Shown here: positions 7,794 to 16,333 of the stretch, piece by piece
How the letters are laid out: every line of letters begins with the position of its first letter
Position numbering within the stretch: the stretch's first letter is position 1
Origin: Streptomyces fragilis
GTDB taxonomy: Bacteria > Actinomycetota > Actinomycetes > Streptomycetales > Streptomycetaceae
NCBI RefSeq assembly: GCF_003112515.1
Contig: NZ_BEVZ01000013.1
Location: 1 to 64,000 of the forward strand
Reading direction: 5' to 3'
DNA length: 64,000 nucleotides
The notes under the pieces: model-generated
What the model saw: only the letters and a program-made list of their open reading frames with translations
Told to the model about the DNA's origin: nothing
The model's database searches: none
Made by a program: the position numbers and the translations under genes

Positions 7794-8858
7794 GTGAGCT
7801 TCTCGCGGGACTGGCGGTGGGAGACGCTCACCACCCTGAGCCTCCCGCCCCAGCGGCTGGAGGGGTACCTCGCCGTCCTGTTGTGGGGCGGCCGGGAGGA
7901 CCGGGGCCGCGTGCACGGGCTCCTGTACTGCGAGGTCGCCAACCAGGGCCACCTGTACGGCGCGGCCGCCGCCTGCGTCGACGCCGTCGCCTCGCACGCC
8001 CGGTCCGGGGCCCCGCTGACGCCCGAGGCGGTGAGCCTGCTGGAGGCCGTCCTCAGCGCCCGGAACCCCGGCGTCCGGGCCACCTCGGCGGAGGGCGACG
8101 TCGACGTGGCGGAGTACTGCCGTGCGGAGGTCCTGGGTGTCCTTCCCCGGGTGCTGAGGCAGGCCGACGCGGCGGCCGCCGACTTCTTCCGCGAGGTCTG
8201 CTTCCTGGTCCCCCAGCTGGCCGGCTCCTCGACCGCCGTGGCCCGGTTCCTCGTGCGGGCCGCGGCGCGCGGCGAAGGGGAGCGCAGGCGGTGGGCCCTG
8301 GAGGCGCTCGAGGATGTCAGGGAGGTGCTCAGGGACGGGCACCTGCTGCCGGGACCGGAGTCGGCCGTGGGCCACCGGCTGGAGAGGCTGGGCCGCTGCG
8401 GCCTCGAAGTCGTGGCGGGTCCGCCGCAGGACGGGCCGCCCGTGGAGGCCGCGCTCCACGCGGTCAACGGGGTCGAGGTCGAGCCGGCTGTCAGGGTTCC
8501 GGGCTCCGGCCCCCGCGCGCTCGGGCAGCTGGACCGGCAGTGGCACCAGCAGGCCGCGCGGGCGCGGCTGTACGCGGCGGACGGGGAGTTCCTGATCCTG
8601 CCGCCGGGCTCCGGCGGCAGCGCGGTCGGCTGGGTGCGGGTGCGGGACCGGGGCGGCGAGGACCTGCCGTCACGTGTCGGGAAGGTGTTCGGGGCGCCGG
8701 AGTTCGTCGCCGTCTCGGTGGACGGTCGCGTGCTGTGCGCGGCCGTGGTCGAGGACGACGGTCACTGGGTGGTCGTGCACGGGTTCCAGGACCCGCGGAA
8801 GCCCGGGCCTGGACCGCGAGGACCCGGCTGCGCCTGGGCGCCACGTTCGGGCGTCTGA
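7794..8858 (+). CDS. Protein of unknown function, probably frameshifted near its 3' end
   Basis: The open frame gives about 354 residues from GTG 7794, which has GAGGTGG eight bases upstream; GTGs at 7782 and 7746 are alternatives. The first 180 residues look helical and repeat-like (SRDWRWETLTTLSLPPQRLE, EGDVDVAEYCRAEVLGVLPR), reminiscent of HEAT-type armour. The rest is beta-rich (ADGEFLILPPGSGGSAVGWV, VVVHGFQDP). After about base 8800 this frame turns into Pro/Gly-rich nonsense. The next frame continues with a plausible end (RLRLGATFGRLIRRVDETVQ, SANALPDNAAGAALGG) to a TGA at 8945-8947. The follow-on from the immunity-like gene suggests a common role. The function is not recognised. Confidence 0.55.
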   Translation: MSFSRDWRWETLTTLSLPPQRLEGYLAVLLWGGREDRGRVHGLLYCEVANQGHLYGAAAACVDAVASHARSGAPLTPEAVSLLEAVLSARNPGVRATSAEGDVDVAEYCRAEVLGVLPRVLRQADAAAADFFREVCFLVPQLAGSSTAVARFLVRAAARGEGERRRWALEALEDVREVLRDGHLLPGPESAVGHRLERLGRCGLEVVAGPPQDGPPVEAALHAVNGVEVEPAVRVPGSGPRALGQLDRQWHQQAARARLYAADGEFLILPPGSGGSAVGWVRVRDRGGEDLPSRVGKVFGAPEFVAVSVDGRVLCAAVVEDDGHWVVVHGFQDPRKPGPGPRGPGCAWAPRSGV

Positions 8859-8947
8859 TCCGGCGGGTCGACGAGACGGTGCAGAGCGCGAACGCGCTCC
8901 CCGACAACGCGGCTGGTGCGGCGCTGGGGGGCGCCCTCGGCCTGTGA

Positions 8948-9275
8948 GAGCGGCACCGGCGGGTCACCGGCCGGCCGTGACGGGTGACGGTCCTTCGCGG
9001 AACGGTCGTGGGCCCGTGGAGGCCCGCCGTACCGCGCGGCGCGGGCAACCACCGCCGTTCTACGCCGGGGTCACGCCCGCGGCGCAGCTCCGCGGCATCC
9101 CGGGTCAGCCGACGGATCACCGGGCAACTCCGCGCACAGTGACGCCCGTTGACCCCGGCCAAGTCATTGACGCTACGGGCGGGGCAGTGATTCACTCCGG
9201 GGCTGAGAGCGCTCTCAGAAATGCGGTTGAGGACCAACCGCGATCCGACTTGCCCCACCACATGCAGGGAGAGCC
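8948..9275. other. Intergenic region of 328 bases with a LacI-type operator
   Basis: No convincing coding frame is present. The last third carries the palindrome TGAGAGCGCTCTCA and the AGGGAGAG ribosome site of the downstream secreted beta-helix gene. Nothing else stands out in the first 220 bases. Confidence 0.6.
9204..9217. promoter_or_regulatory. CebR/LacI-type operator palindrome
   Basis: TGAGAGCGCTCTCA is a perfect 14-base palindrome 58 bases upstream of the beta-helix gene. It differs from the Streptomyces CebR box (TGGGAGCGCTCCCA) by one symmetrical base pair and matches the general LacI-family layout around a central GCGC. The downstream gene is probably repressed until a glucan-derived sugar is present. 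Confidence 0.7.
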
Positions 9276-11096
9276 GTGTCCGTGATTCCCTCTCGTCGTG
9301 CCATGCTCCGCGGGGTGGCGGCCGCCGCCGCCGCGGTGCCGTTGGGCGGCGCAGCCGCAGGATCGGCCTTCGCGTCGCCGGCCTCCGACCCGGGCGGCCG
9401 GGGCGCCGCGGGTCACGGGGCAGCCCAGCTGGGGCCGAACGTCCTCGTCTTCGACCCCTCCATGGGCGACGCCGCCATCCAGGAGCGGATCGACGCCGTC
9501 TTCAGGATCCAGGAGGCCAACCAGTTCGGCACCGAGCGGTTCGCCCTGGCGTTCCGGCCCGGCACCTACGAACTCGAGATCAACGTCGGCTTCTACACGC
9601 ACGTCCTCGGCCTCGGCGACAGCCCCGACGACGTCGTGATCAAGGGCCATGTGACCGCCGACGCCCAGTGGTTCGAGGGCAACGCCACGCAGAACTTCTG
9701 GCGGGCCTGCGAGAACGTGACCATCGTGCCGCCGGACGGCCTCGACCGCTGGGCCGTCTCCCAGGCGGCGCCGATGCGCCGGTGCCACGTCAAGGGCGAC
9801 ATGATCCTGATGCCGAGCCCGCCCGGCAACGGATGGTCCAGCGGCGGCTTCCTGGCCGACAGCCTGGTGACCGGCACCATCAACGCCGGCTCGCAGCAGC
9901 AGTGGCTGTCCCGCAACGACACCGTCGGCCGCTGGAAGGACGCCCAGTGGAACATGGTCTTCCTCGGCGTCCGGGGCGCGCCGGAGACCAGCTACCCGGC
10001 CCCGCCCATCACCACCTTGGACCGTACCCCGGTGATCCGGGAGAAGCCGTTCCTGACCGTCGACCGCAGGGGCGCCTACCGGGTGTTCGTGCCCGCGCTG
10101 CGGCGCGACGCCGCGGGCACCAGCTGGGAGAACGGGCCCGCCGCCGGTCACCACATCCCCCTGACCAGGTTCCACGTGGCACGGCCGGGCGACTCCGTCA
10201 CCCGGATCAACGCGGCGCTCGCCTCCGGCAAGCACCTGCTGCTCACGCCCGGTGTCTACCGGCTGTCGAAGCCGCTGCGGGTCACCCGCCCGGGCACCGT
10301 GGTCCTCGGCCTCGGGCTGGCCACCCTCCAGGCCGTCAACGGCAACTCGCTCGTCGAGGTCGCCGACGTCGGCGACGTCACCGTGGCCGGCCTGATGCTG
10401 GAGGCGGCCTCCGCCCACTCCCCGGTGCTGCTGCGGGTCGGCGACGGCCGCAGCCGGAAGAACCACGCGCACCGGCCCACCGTGCTCTCCGACGTCTTCG
10501 TGCGCATCGGCGGTTCCGTCCCCGGCGGCGCCGGGGTGTCGATCCTGATCGACAGCAACGACGTCATCACCGACCACATCTGGGCCTGGCGCGGCGACCA
10601 CGGCCTCGACGGCACGGTCGGCTGGTCGGTCAACCCGGCCGGCGTCGGCGTCCTCGTCAACGGCGACCGGGTCACCGCCTACGGCCTCTTCGTCGAGCAC
10701 TACCAGGACCACGAGGTCGTCTGGAAGGGCGAGAAGGGCCGCACCTACTTCTTCCAGAACGAGCACCCGTACGACGTCCCGACCCAGTCGGCCTGGCGAC
10801 GCGGCTCCACCAACGGCTACGCCGCGTACAAGGTCGCCGACGACGTCAGGGACCACAAGGCCTGGGGCCTGGGCAGCTACGCCTTCTTCAACCTCGAGGC
10901 CGACATCTACACCGACCGAGCCTTCGAGGTCCCCGACACCCCGGGCGTCGTCCTGACCTCGCTGGTGACGGCCTGCCTCAACGGCCCGGGCGGCGGCGGC
11001 ATCCTGCACACCGTCAACAAGGCGGGCGACCCCGTCACGAACGGGTTCGCGCTGCACTGGATGAAGTCCTACTCCAACGGCGTGGCCACCTACTGA
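9276..11096 (+). CDS. Tat-secreted right-handed beta-helix protein, likely carbohydrate-active
   Basis: 606 residues from GTG 9276, which has AGGGAGAG upstream. The N-terminus carries a twin-arginine-type signal (SRRAMLRG followed by an Ala-rich hydrophobic stretch, with a likely cut near AFASP). The mature part contains repeated short beta turns typical of right-handed parallel beta helices of the pectate-lyase/GH55-like type (FRPGTYELEINVGFYTHVLG, LLLTPGVYRLSKPLRVTRPG, GTVVLGLGLATLQAVNGNSL). Close Streptomyces homologues carry loose labels such as coagulation factor 5/8-type or adenylyl cyclase; I trust neither. The LacI-type operator upstream and the export signal suggest polysaccharide binding or cleavage. 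No catalytic residues can be assigned from the sequence alone. Confidence 0.8.
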   Translation: MSVIPSRRAMLRGVAAAAAAVPLGGAAAGSAFASPASDPGGRGAAGHGAAQLGPNVLVFDPSMGDAAIQERIDAVFRIQEANQFGTERFALAFRPGTYELEINVGFYTHVLGLGDSPDDVVIKGHVTADAQWFEGNATQNFWRACENVTIVPPDGLDRWAVSQAAPMRRCHVKGDMILMPSPPGNGWSSGGFLADSLVTGTINAGSQQQWLSRNDTVGRWKDAQWNMVFLGVRGAPETSYPAPPITTLDRTPVIREKPFLTVDRRGAYRVFVPALRRDAAGTSWENGPAAGHHIPLTRFHVARPGDSVTRINAALASGKHLLLTPGVYRLSKPLRVTRPGTVVLGLGLATLQAVNGNSLVEVADVGDVTVAGLMLEAASAHSPVLLRVGDGRSRKNHAHRPTVLSDVFVRIGGSVPGGAGVSILIDSNDVITDHIWAWRGDHGLDGTVGWSVNPAGVGVLVNGDRVTAYGLFVEHYQDHEVVWKGEKGRTYFFQNEHPYDVPTQSAWRRGSTNGYAAYKVADDVRDHKAWGLGSYAFFNLEADIYTDRAFEVPDTPGVVLTSLVTACLNGPGGGGILHTVNKAGDPVTNGFALHWMKSYSNGVATY

Positions 11097-11125
11097 CCGG
11101 CAGCCCGGTCCGGCGAGAGGCCGGC

Positions 11126-11162
11126 GAGCCCTCCGTTCCCCCGCCACGGGAGCGGAGGGCTC
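11126..11162. terminator. Rho-independent-type hairpin between convergent genes
   Basis: Arms GAGCCCTCCGTTCCC (11126-11140) and GGGAGCGGAGGGCTC (11148-11162) pair at 14 of 15 positions, the exception being a G-T wobble, around a seven-base loop. The hairpin sits between the ends of the beta-helix gene and the convergent permease gene. No T-run follows, as is usual in Streptomyces. Confidence 0.75.
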
Positions 11163-11186
11163 CTTGCCCTCGGGACGGGGCGCGGT

Positions 11187-12788
11187 TCACACCGCCTCGC
11201 GCGGCGGCGTCGTCGCGTCGCCGCCCTCCCCCGGGTCCCCCGCCCGCGTCCGCGGGCCCTCCGGACCCTCGGCCCCGGCACGGCCGGCGCCATCACCGTC
11301 CGCCCCGGCCGCGCGGGTGCGGGCGGACTCCAGGAACCAGTGCCGGGCCGAGACGAGCCACCAGGCGCCGCAGAAGGCGAGGACCACGCCGACCGCCACG
11401 GGGGCGTAGTTGAAGGTGCTCGCGGTGACCGGCGAGCTCTGCGGCAGCATGAACAGCACCGTGATCACCAGCACCCAGGCCACGGCGACCGTGCCCACCG
11501 CGCCGGACCAGCGGCCCAGGTGCCAGGGCCCCCGCTCGAACCGCTCCCCCTGCCGCAGCCGCAGGTAGGTGGGGAGGACGTAGGCGATGTACAGGCCGAT
11601 GGTGGCGATCGAGGTGACCGCCGCGTAGGCGGTGGTGTTCCACAGGTACGGCAGACCGAGCACGAACGCGCCTCCGGCGGCCAGCCACACCGCGTTGGCC
11701 GGGGTGCGGGTCCTTGGGGCGAGCCGGTGCCACACCCGGGAGAACGGCAGCGCCCCGTCCCTCGAGAAGGCGTAGATCATGCGGGAGTTGGCGGTCACGG
11801 ACGCCATGCCGCAGAAGAACTGGGCGACGATCACGACCAGCAGCAGCCAGGTTCCCGCCGTCTCCCCCAGCGCGTCCATGAGGATCTGTGCCGGGGGCAC
11901 CCCGGTGCTCGAGGCGAGGGCCCCGTCGTAGGACCGGATGGCGAAGGTGAAGCCGAGGAGCAGCACGAAGCCGGCGGCGAGGGAGACCAGGATGGAACGG
12001 ACGATGCCCCGCGGGCCGGCGACGGAGGCGCCCACCGTCTCCTCGGTCATGTGGGCGGAGGCGTCGTAACCGGTGAAGGTGTACTGCGCCATCAGCAGGC
12101 CGATGAGCACCACGTAGACGCTGCTCGAGAAACCCGTGTTGTTGACGAACTCGCCGAAGACGAAGCCCGCCGACCGGTGCTGGTCGGGGACGAGGACCAG
12201 GGCTCCGCAGACGACGGCCACGCCGAGGATGTGCCACCAGATCGACACCTCGTTGAGGAAGGCGACGATGCGGACGCCGAAGGTGTTCAGCAGCCCGTGC
12301 AGCACGAGGATGATCCCGAACAGGGTGATGGTGTGGCCGGGCGTGGCCTCGAAGCCGAGGCGCAGGTCGAGCCAGGCGTTGAGGAAGGTGGCGGCGCCGA
12401 AGTCGACGCCCGCGGTGACCGCGATCTGGCCCAGCGTGTTGAACCAGCCGGTGAACCAGGCCCAGGCCGCCGCCGAGCGGGCGGGAGCCATGCGGTGCGC
12501 CCAGAAGTACAGGCCGGCGCTGGTCGGGTAGGCGGAGCAGACCTCGGCCATCGACAGCCCCACGAACAGCGTCATGAGGCCGACGAACAGCCAGCCCCAC
12601 ATGATCACCGCCGGGCCGCCGGTGTTCATGCCGTAGCCGTACAGGGTCATGCATCCGGACAGGATCGAGATGATCGTGAAGCTGACGCCGAAGTTCGCGC
12701 GGCTCGACATCGAGCGCGCGAGCGTCTGCCGGTAACCGAGCTGTTCGAGGCGCTCCTCGTCGGAGACGGGGGATTCGTCGTGAGCCAT
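11187..12788 (-). CDS. APC-superfamily amino-acid permease (GABA/amino-acid transporter type)
   Basis: A 533-residue integral membrane protein with about twelve hydrophobic helices. The APC-type first helix region (NFGVSFTIISILSGCMTLYG) and the GYDASAHMTEETVGA motif are characteristic of the fungal UGA4/bacterial GABA permease group. This group moves amino acids or GABA across the cytoplasmic membrane with protons or by exchange. The start at ATG 12788 follows GAAGGACG and gives the normal length for the family. The C-terminus is a disordered Gly/Glu/Arg-rich tail of about 45 residues. It is transcribed away from the FAD monooxygenase gene, with a 247-base shared upstream region. Confidence 0.88.
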   Translation of the reverse strand: MAHDESPVSDEERLEQLGYRQTLARSMSSRANFGVSFTIISILSGCMTLYGYGMNTGGPAVIMWGWLFVGLMTLFVGLSMAEVCSAYPTSAGLYFWAHRMAPARSAAAWAWFTGWFNTLGQIAVTAGVDFGAATFLNAWLDLRLGFEATPGHTITLFGIILVLHGLLNTFGVRIVAFLNEVSIWWHILGVAVVCGALVLVPDQHRSAGFVFGEFVNNTGFSSSVYVVLIGLLMAQYTFTGYDASAHMTEETVGASVAGPRGIVRSILVSLAAGFVLLLGFTFAIRSYDGALASSTGVPPAQILMDALGETAGTWLLLVVIVAQFFCGMASVTANSRMIYAFSRDGALPFSRVWHRLAPRTRTPANAVWLAAGGAFVLGLPYLWNTTAYAAVTSIATIGLYIAYVLPTYLRLRQGERFERGPWHLGRWSGAVGTVAVAWVLVITVLFMLPQSSPVTASTFNYAPVAVGVVLAFCGAWWLVSARHWFLESARTRAAGADGDGAGRAGAEGPEGPRTRAGDPGEGGDATTPPREAV

Positions 12789-13035
12789 GGGGACGCGTCC
12801 TTCGCACATCGGGGGGTGGTTTCCGCGGGAACAACACCTGTGCACCTGTGCCCGGCCACAGTAGGCCCGCGGAACCGGAGGGCGAAGGGTGCGTTCACCT
12901 CGACACGCGTGAGTGGGCCGCGTGAGCCGCGAGTGAGCAAGGAACGGTCAACAGTGAGCACCGACCGGACTGGTGACTGAGCAGCGGCCGGCGACACCGT
13001 GGCCTCCGACGGACAGACGTACGAGGAGGCTCGGG

Positions 13036-14505
13036 ATGACGGAACAGGACGTGATCGTGATCGGCGCGGGACCGGCCGGGCTGGCGACGGCGATGTCGCT
13101 GGCCGGGCAGGGACTGCGCGTCACCGTGCTGGAGCGGGACGGCGCCGGCCTCGGCGACGTGCCCGGCGGCACGAGGGCGGACGCCGGCGACGGTGCGGGA
13201 GAGGGTGCCGCCGAGCGGGCGTGGGCGCACTGGCACCGGCCCGGTGTCTCCCAGTTCCGCCAGCCGCACATCCTGCTGCCCGCCGGTTCCGCGCTGCTGC
13301 GCACCCGGCTGCCGCAGGTCGTCGACGCACTGGAGGAGGCGGGGCCGCTGCGGCTCAACATAGCGGGGGCGGCACGGGAGTTGCCGGGCATGGACGGTGC
13401 CCGGCCCGGGGACGAACGCTACGACACCCTCACCGCGCGCCGCCCCGTGCTGGACGCGGCCTTCGCCGCGGCCGCCGCGGCCACCCCGGGGGTGACCGTA
13501 CGCCGGGGCGCCGCCGTGACCGGGCTGCTCACCGGCCCGGCGCGGGTCGAGGGACGCCCGCACGTGACCGGCGTGGTGACCGGGCAGGGTGAGGAGCTGC
13601 ACGCCGCCCTCGTGGTGGACGCCGGCGGCCGCAACTCCCCCGTCCACGCCCTGGCAGCCGGGCTCGGCGGGCCGCCGCCCGCCGAGGAACGCGCCGAGGC
13701 CGGCTTCGTCTACTACGCACGCACCTACCGCGCCCCGGGCGGCGCTCCGGCCCACCCGGTGTGGCCGCTCGTCCACCACGAGGGCGTGTCCACCATCGTG
13801 ATCCCGGCCGACCACGAGACGTGGTCCGTCGTCCTGGTGGTCTCCAGCCGCGACCACGCACTCAAGGCCCTGCGCGATCCGGCCGCCTGGGAGCGGGCGG
13901 CGCGGCTGTTCCCCGAGCTGGAGGGCCGCACCGACGGCGAGCCGATCACCGCGCCCCAGGCCATGGCGGGCCTGCACAGCCGCATCCGCCGGACGGTGGT
14001 GGACGGGCTGCCGGTGGTGACCGGGCTGGTGCACGTCGGCGACGCCTGGGCGGCCACCGACCCGCAGTTCGGGCTCGGTCTGTCGATGGGCCTGACCCAC
14101 GCCGTCGCGCTCGCCGACACGGTCGCCAAGACCGGCCTGCCGGACGCGGTGGAGCTGGCGCTGCGCTTCGACGAGGTCACCGGGGCCACGCTCACGCCCG
14201 TCCACGCCCGGCTGCGGGAGTGGGACCGGCACCGGATCGCCGAGATCGACGCCGCGATCGACGGCCTGGCCTACGAGACCGACGACCCCGGCTGGCACCT
14301 CACCAACGCCCTCGACGGCGTCAAGCTCGCCGACCCGGACGTCCTGCGGGCGATGACCGAGGTCGCCTGCATGCTCGACTCCCCGGAGAACGCCTTCGCC
14401 GCCCCGGGCCTGGTGGAACGCGCGCTCACCCTGAACGGCGGCCCCGCGTGGACCTGGCCGGGCCCGTCCCGTGCCGAGGTGCTGGCCGCGGCGCTGGCCG
14501 AATGA
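13036..14505 (+). CDS. FAD-dependent monooxygenase/halogenase-fold oxidoreductase (PHBH type)
   Basis: 489 residues from ATG 13036, with an ideal GAGGAGG seven bases upstream. The Rossmann FAD motif is at the N-terminus (VIVIGAGPAGLATAMSLAGQ, then an ELER-type acidic end, VLERDG). The second FAD motif reads VTGLVHVGDAWAATDPQFG with a GLSMGLTHA helix. The mid-region AALVVDAGGRNS is the usual DG-type motif. This layout fits class A flavoprotein monooxygenases or tryptophan-halogenase relatives that act on small molecules. There is no halogenase WxWxIP motif that I can see. No biosynthetic neighbours identify the substrate. Confidence 0.85.
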   Translation: MTEQDVIVIGAGPAGLATAMSLAGQGLRVTVLERDGAGLGDVPGGTRADAGDGAGEGAAERAWAHWHRPGVSQFRQPHILLPAGSALLRTRLPQVVDALEEAGPLRLNIAGAARELPGMDGARPGDERYDTLTARRPVLDAAFAAAAAATPGVTVRRGAAVTGLLTGPARVEGRPHVTGVVTGQGEELHAALVVDAGGRNSPVHALAAGLGGPPPAEERAEAGFVYYARTYRAPGGAPAHPVWPLVHHEGVSTIVIPADHETWSVVLVVSSRDHALKALRDPAAWERAARLFPELEGRTDGEPITAPQAMAGLHSRIRRTVVDGLPVVTGLVHVGDAWAATDPQFGLGLSMGLTHAVALADTVAKTGLPDAVELALRFDEVTGATLTPVHARLREWDRHRIAEIDAAIDGLAYETDDPGWHLTNALDGVKLADPDVLRAMTEVACMLDSPENAFAAPGLVERALTLNGGPAWTWPGPSRAEVLAAALAE

Positions 14506-14695
14506 CCTCAGCCACCCCGCCGTGGTCGACGCGCCGGTGGTGACCGGCCGGCACTCCGACCCGGCGGACGCCGTACCGCTCACCCGGTGACTGCTGGGGC
14601 CGCCGTCCGCCCCCGGTGAGGGCGCGGGCGGCAGCCCGGTTCGCGTCGGTGTGCGGCGTCTGCGCGCGGCGACGGTGCCGGCTTCGGCGGGGAGG

Positions 14696-16171
14696 TCAGG
14701 CGGGGTCCACACCGTGGCTGATCAGCCAGGCCAGCGGGTCGACGGCTCCGCCGCCGCCCGGGTGCACCTCGAGGTGGAGGTGCGGACCGCTGGAGTTGCC
14801 CGAGTCGCCGGAGTATGCGATGGTGTCGCCGGCCTTGACCACCGCTCCGGGGCTCAGCTTGTAGCTGGCGAGGTGGCAGTACCAGGTCTGCGTGCCGTCC
14901 TTGGCGGTCACGATCACCATGTTCCCGAGCGCGCCGTTCACCTTGTGGCTCACCACCCCGTCGGTGACCGAGAACACCGGGGTGCCGTAGGAGACGGGGA
15001 AGTCGATGCCGGTGTGGCTGCGGGCCCATCTGGCCCCCGCCGCCCCGTAGTAGGCGCTCAGCCCCCGCTGGTTGACCGGGCTGACGAACTTCGGCCGCAA
15101 CCGCTCCTTCTCGGCGGCCTCCTTCGCCGCCCTCTTCATCTCCGCCTCACGGCGGTCCGCGAGGTCCACTCGCTCCTGCTCGCGGCTGGCACGGTCCCCG
15201 AAGTCGTTGGCCGCGGCCGTGATGCCGCCGAGCTGGGCGGCGAAGTCGTCCTCGTAGGACGGCTTCACCGGTCTGGGGTCCGACCCGGACGCCGCCGAGG
15301 CGTCGGTGGACTCGTCCGTGGACACGACGGCCACCGCGGCCGCGGTCACGCCCACCACGCACGCCGAAGGGACGGCCACCCGCAGCAGCGCGGTCCGGCG
15401 CACCGGTGCGCGGCGGCGACGCCGGGACGCCCCGGCGCGGGCCGCGGTCAGGGGTGAGGCGGCGGGCGCGTCCGGGGAGTCGTGGTCCCCGGTCCGCTGC
15501 GCGGGAACGGTAGCGGTGGAGGAGTCGTCCGTGTCCGGGACGGCGGCGTCGGGCGCCCCGGTCTCCCACGAGCCGGTGTCCCACGACCCGGTGCTCGCGG
15601 AACCGGTGTCCCAGGATTGGGTGTCCCAGGACCGGGTGTCCAGCGCACCGGTGTCCCAGGAACCCGTGTCGAACGAGCCCGCCTCCACGGAACCGGTACC
15701 GAACGGTCCCGTGTCTACAGCACCCGTGTCGAACGAGCCCACGAGGACGGAACCGGTACCGAGCGAGCCCGTGTCGTAGGCGTCCGTGCCGAACGTACCG
15801 CTGTCGTACCGGCCGGTGTCGTACGCACCTGTGTCGTACGCCCCCGTCGCCGCGAACGTTCCGGTCCCGTGTGCCCCGGTGTCGTACGCGCCCGTGTCGT
15901 ACGCTCCGACGGCGAACGCCCCCGTGTCGTACGCGCCGGTGTCCTGGCCGGAGGACCGGCCCTCGGTCTCGGCGTAGTACTGGGCGGCGTACCCGTCGTA
16001 CCCGTCGTGCGCGGCGTACGGGTCGGCGGTGTCCCACCCGCCGTCCCCGTGCCAGGGGGCAGACACGACGTACGCGTCGTCGGGCGCCTGCCGGGCAGCG
16101 TCCGTCCAGGGCTCCCCCGCCGCGCCGTTCGCCCGCAGGGTCGATTCTCCCGACGAATGATGCTCGTCCAC
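14696..16171 (-). CDS. Membrane-anchored M23 (LytM) peptidase with long DTG pentapeptide repeat
   Basis: 491 residues. The N-terminal 215 residues are low-complexity, dominated by five-residue repeats of the type (A/S)-(Y/F/W)-D-T-G at residues 76-205. A basic stretch (SRRRRRAPVRR) precedes a single transmembrane helix at about 263-284, which gives an inside-out topology with the repeat in the cytoplasm. Outside comes a short charged coiled coil (about 310-355), then an M23 domain with SHTGIDFPVSYGTPV (zinc His and Asp) and GPHLHLEVHPGG (HLHLE zinc motif). M23 enzymes cut peptidoglycan cross-bridges, or regulate amidases if degenerate; the zinc residues here look intact. The likely role is cell-wall remodelling at the membrane. 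Confidence 0.9.
   Translation of the reverse strand: MDEHHSSGESTLRANGAAGEPWTDAARQAPDDAYVVSAPWHGDGGWDTADPYAAHDGYDGYAAQYYAETEGRSSGQDTGAYDTGAFAVGAYDTGAYDTGAHGTGTFAATGAYDTGAYDTGRYDSGTFGTDAYDTGSLGTGSVLVGSFDTGAVDTGPFGTGSVEAGSFDTGSWDTGALDTRSWDTQSWDTGSASTGSWDTGSWETGAPDAAVPDTDDSSTATVPAQRTGDHDSPDAPAASPLTAARAGASRRRRRAPVRRTALLRVAVPSACVVGVTAAAVAVVSTDESTDASAASGSDPRPVKPSYEDDFAAQLGGITAAANDFGDRASREQERVDLADRREAEMKRAAKEAAEKERLRPKFVSPVNQRGLSAYYGAAGARWARSHTGIDFPVSYGTPVFSVTDGVVSHKVNGALGNMVIVTAKDGTQTWYCHLASYKLSPGAVVKAGDTIAYSGDSGNSSGPHLHLEVHPGGGGAVDPLAWLISHGVDPA
15557..15946 (-). repeat. Coding tandem repeat, 15-base unit (DTG pentapeptides)
   Basis: About 26 degenerate 15-base units encode pentapeptides such as AYDTG, SWDTG, SFDTG and AVDTG within the cytoplasmic part of the M23 peptidase. 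The aromatic position alternates between Tyr in the first half and Trp/Phe in the second, suggesting at least two rounds of expansion. Confidence 0.85.
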
Positions 16172-16333
16172 CGGTCCTCTTCCGCTCGACGCCAGGGCCT
16201 GCCGGAGCAGTGCGGCGAGTGTACCGACATCTCCGACAGGCCCCTACGGCGCCGCGCGCAACTCACGCCGCGCACAACGCAGTTGACCGAGCGTCACCGC
16301 TGGTCGACCGGCGGCGGCACTCCGGCGCCGCCC

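Noticed and set aside
14515..14590. A short frame after the FAD monooxygenase gene (about 22 codons)
   Set aside because: It has no ribosome site and no recognisable sequence; it cannot be supported as a gene.
15557..15946. Regular short repeats that could suggest a CRISPR or satellite array
   Set aside because: The unit is 15 bases without spacers and is in frame as pentapeptides inside a well-supported gene.
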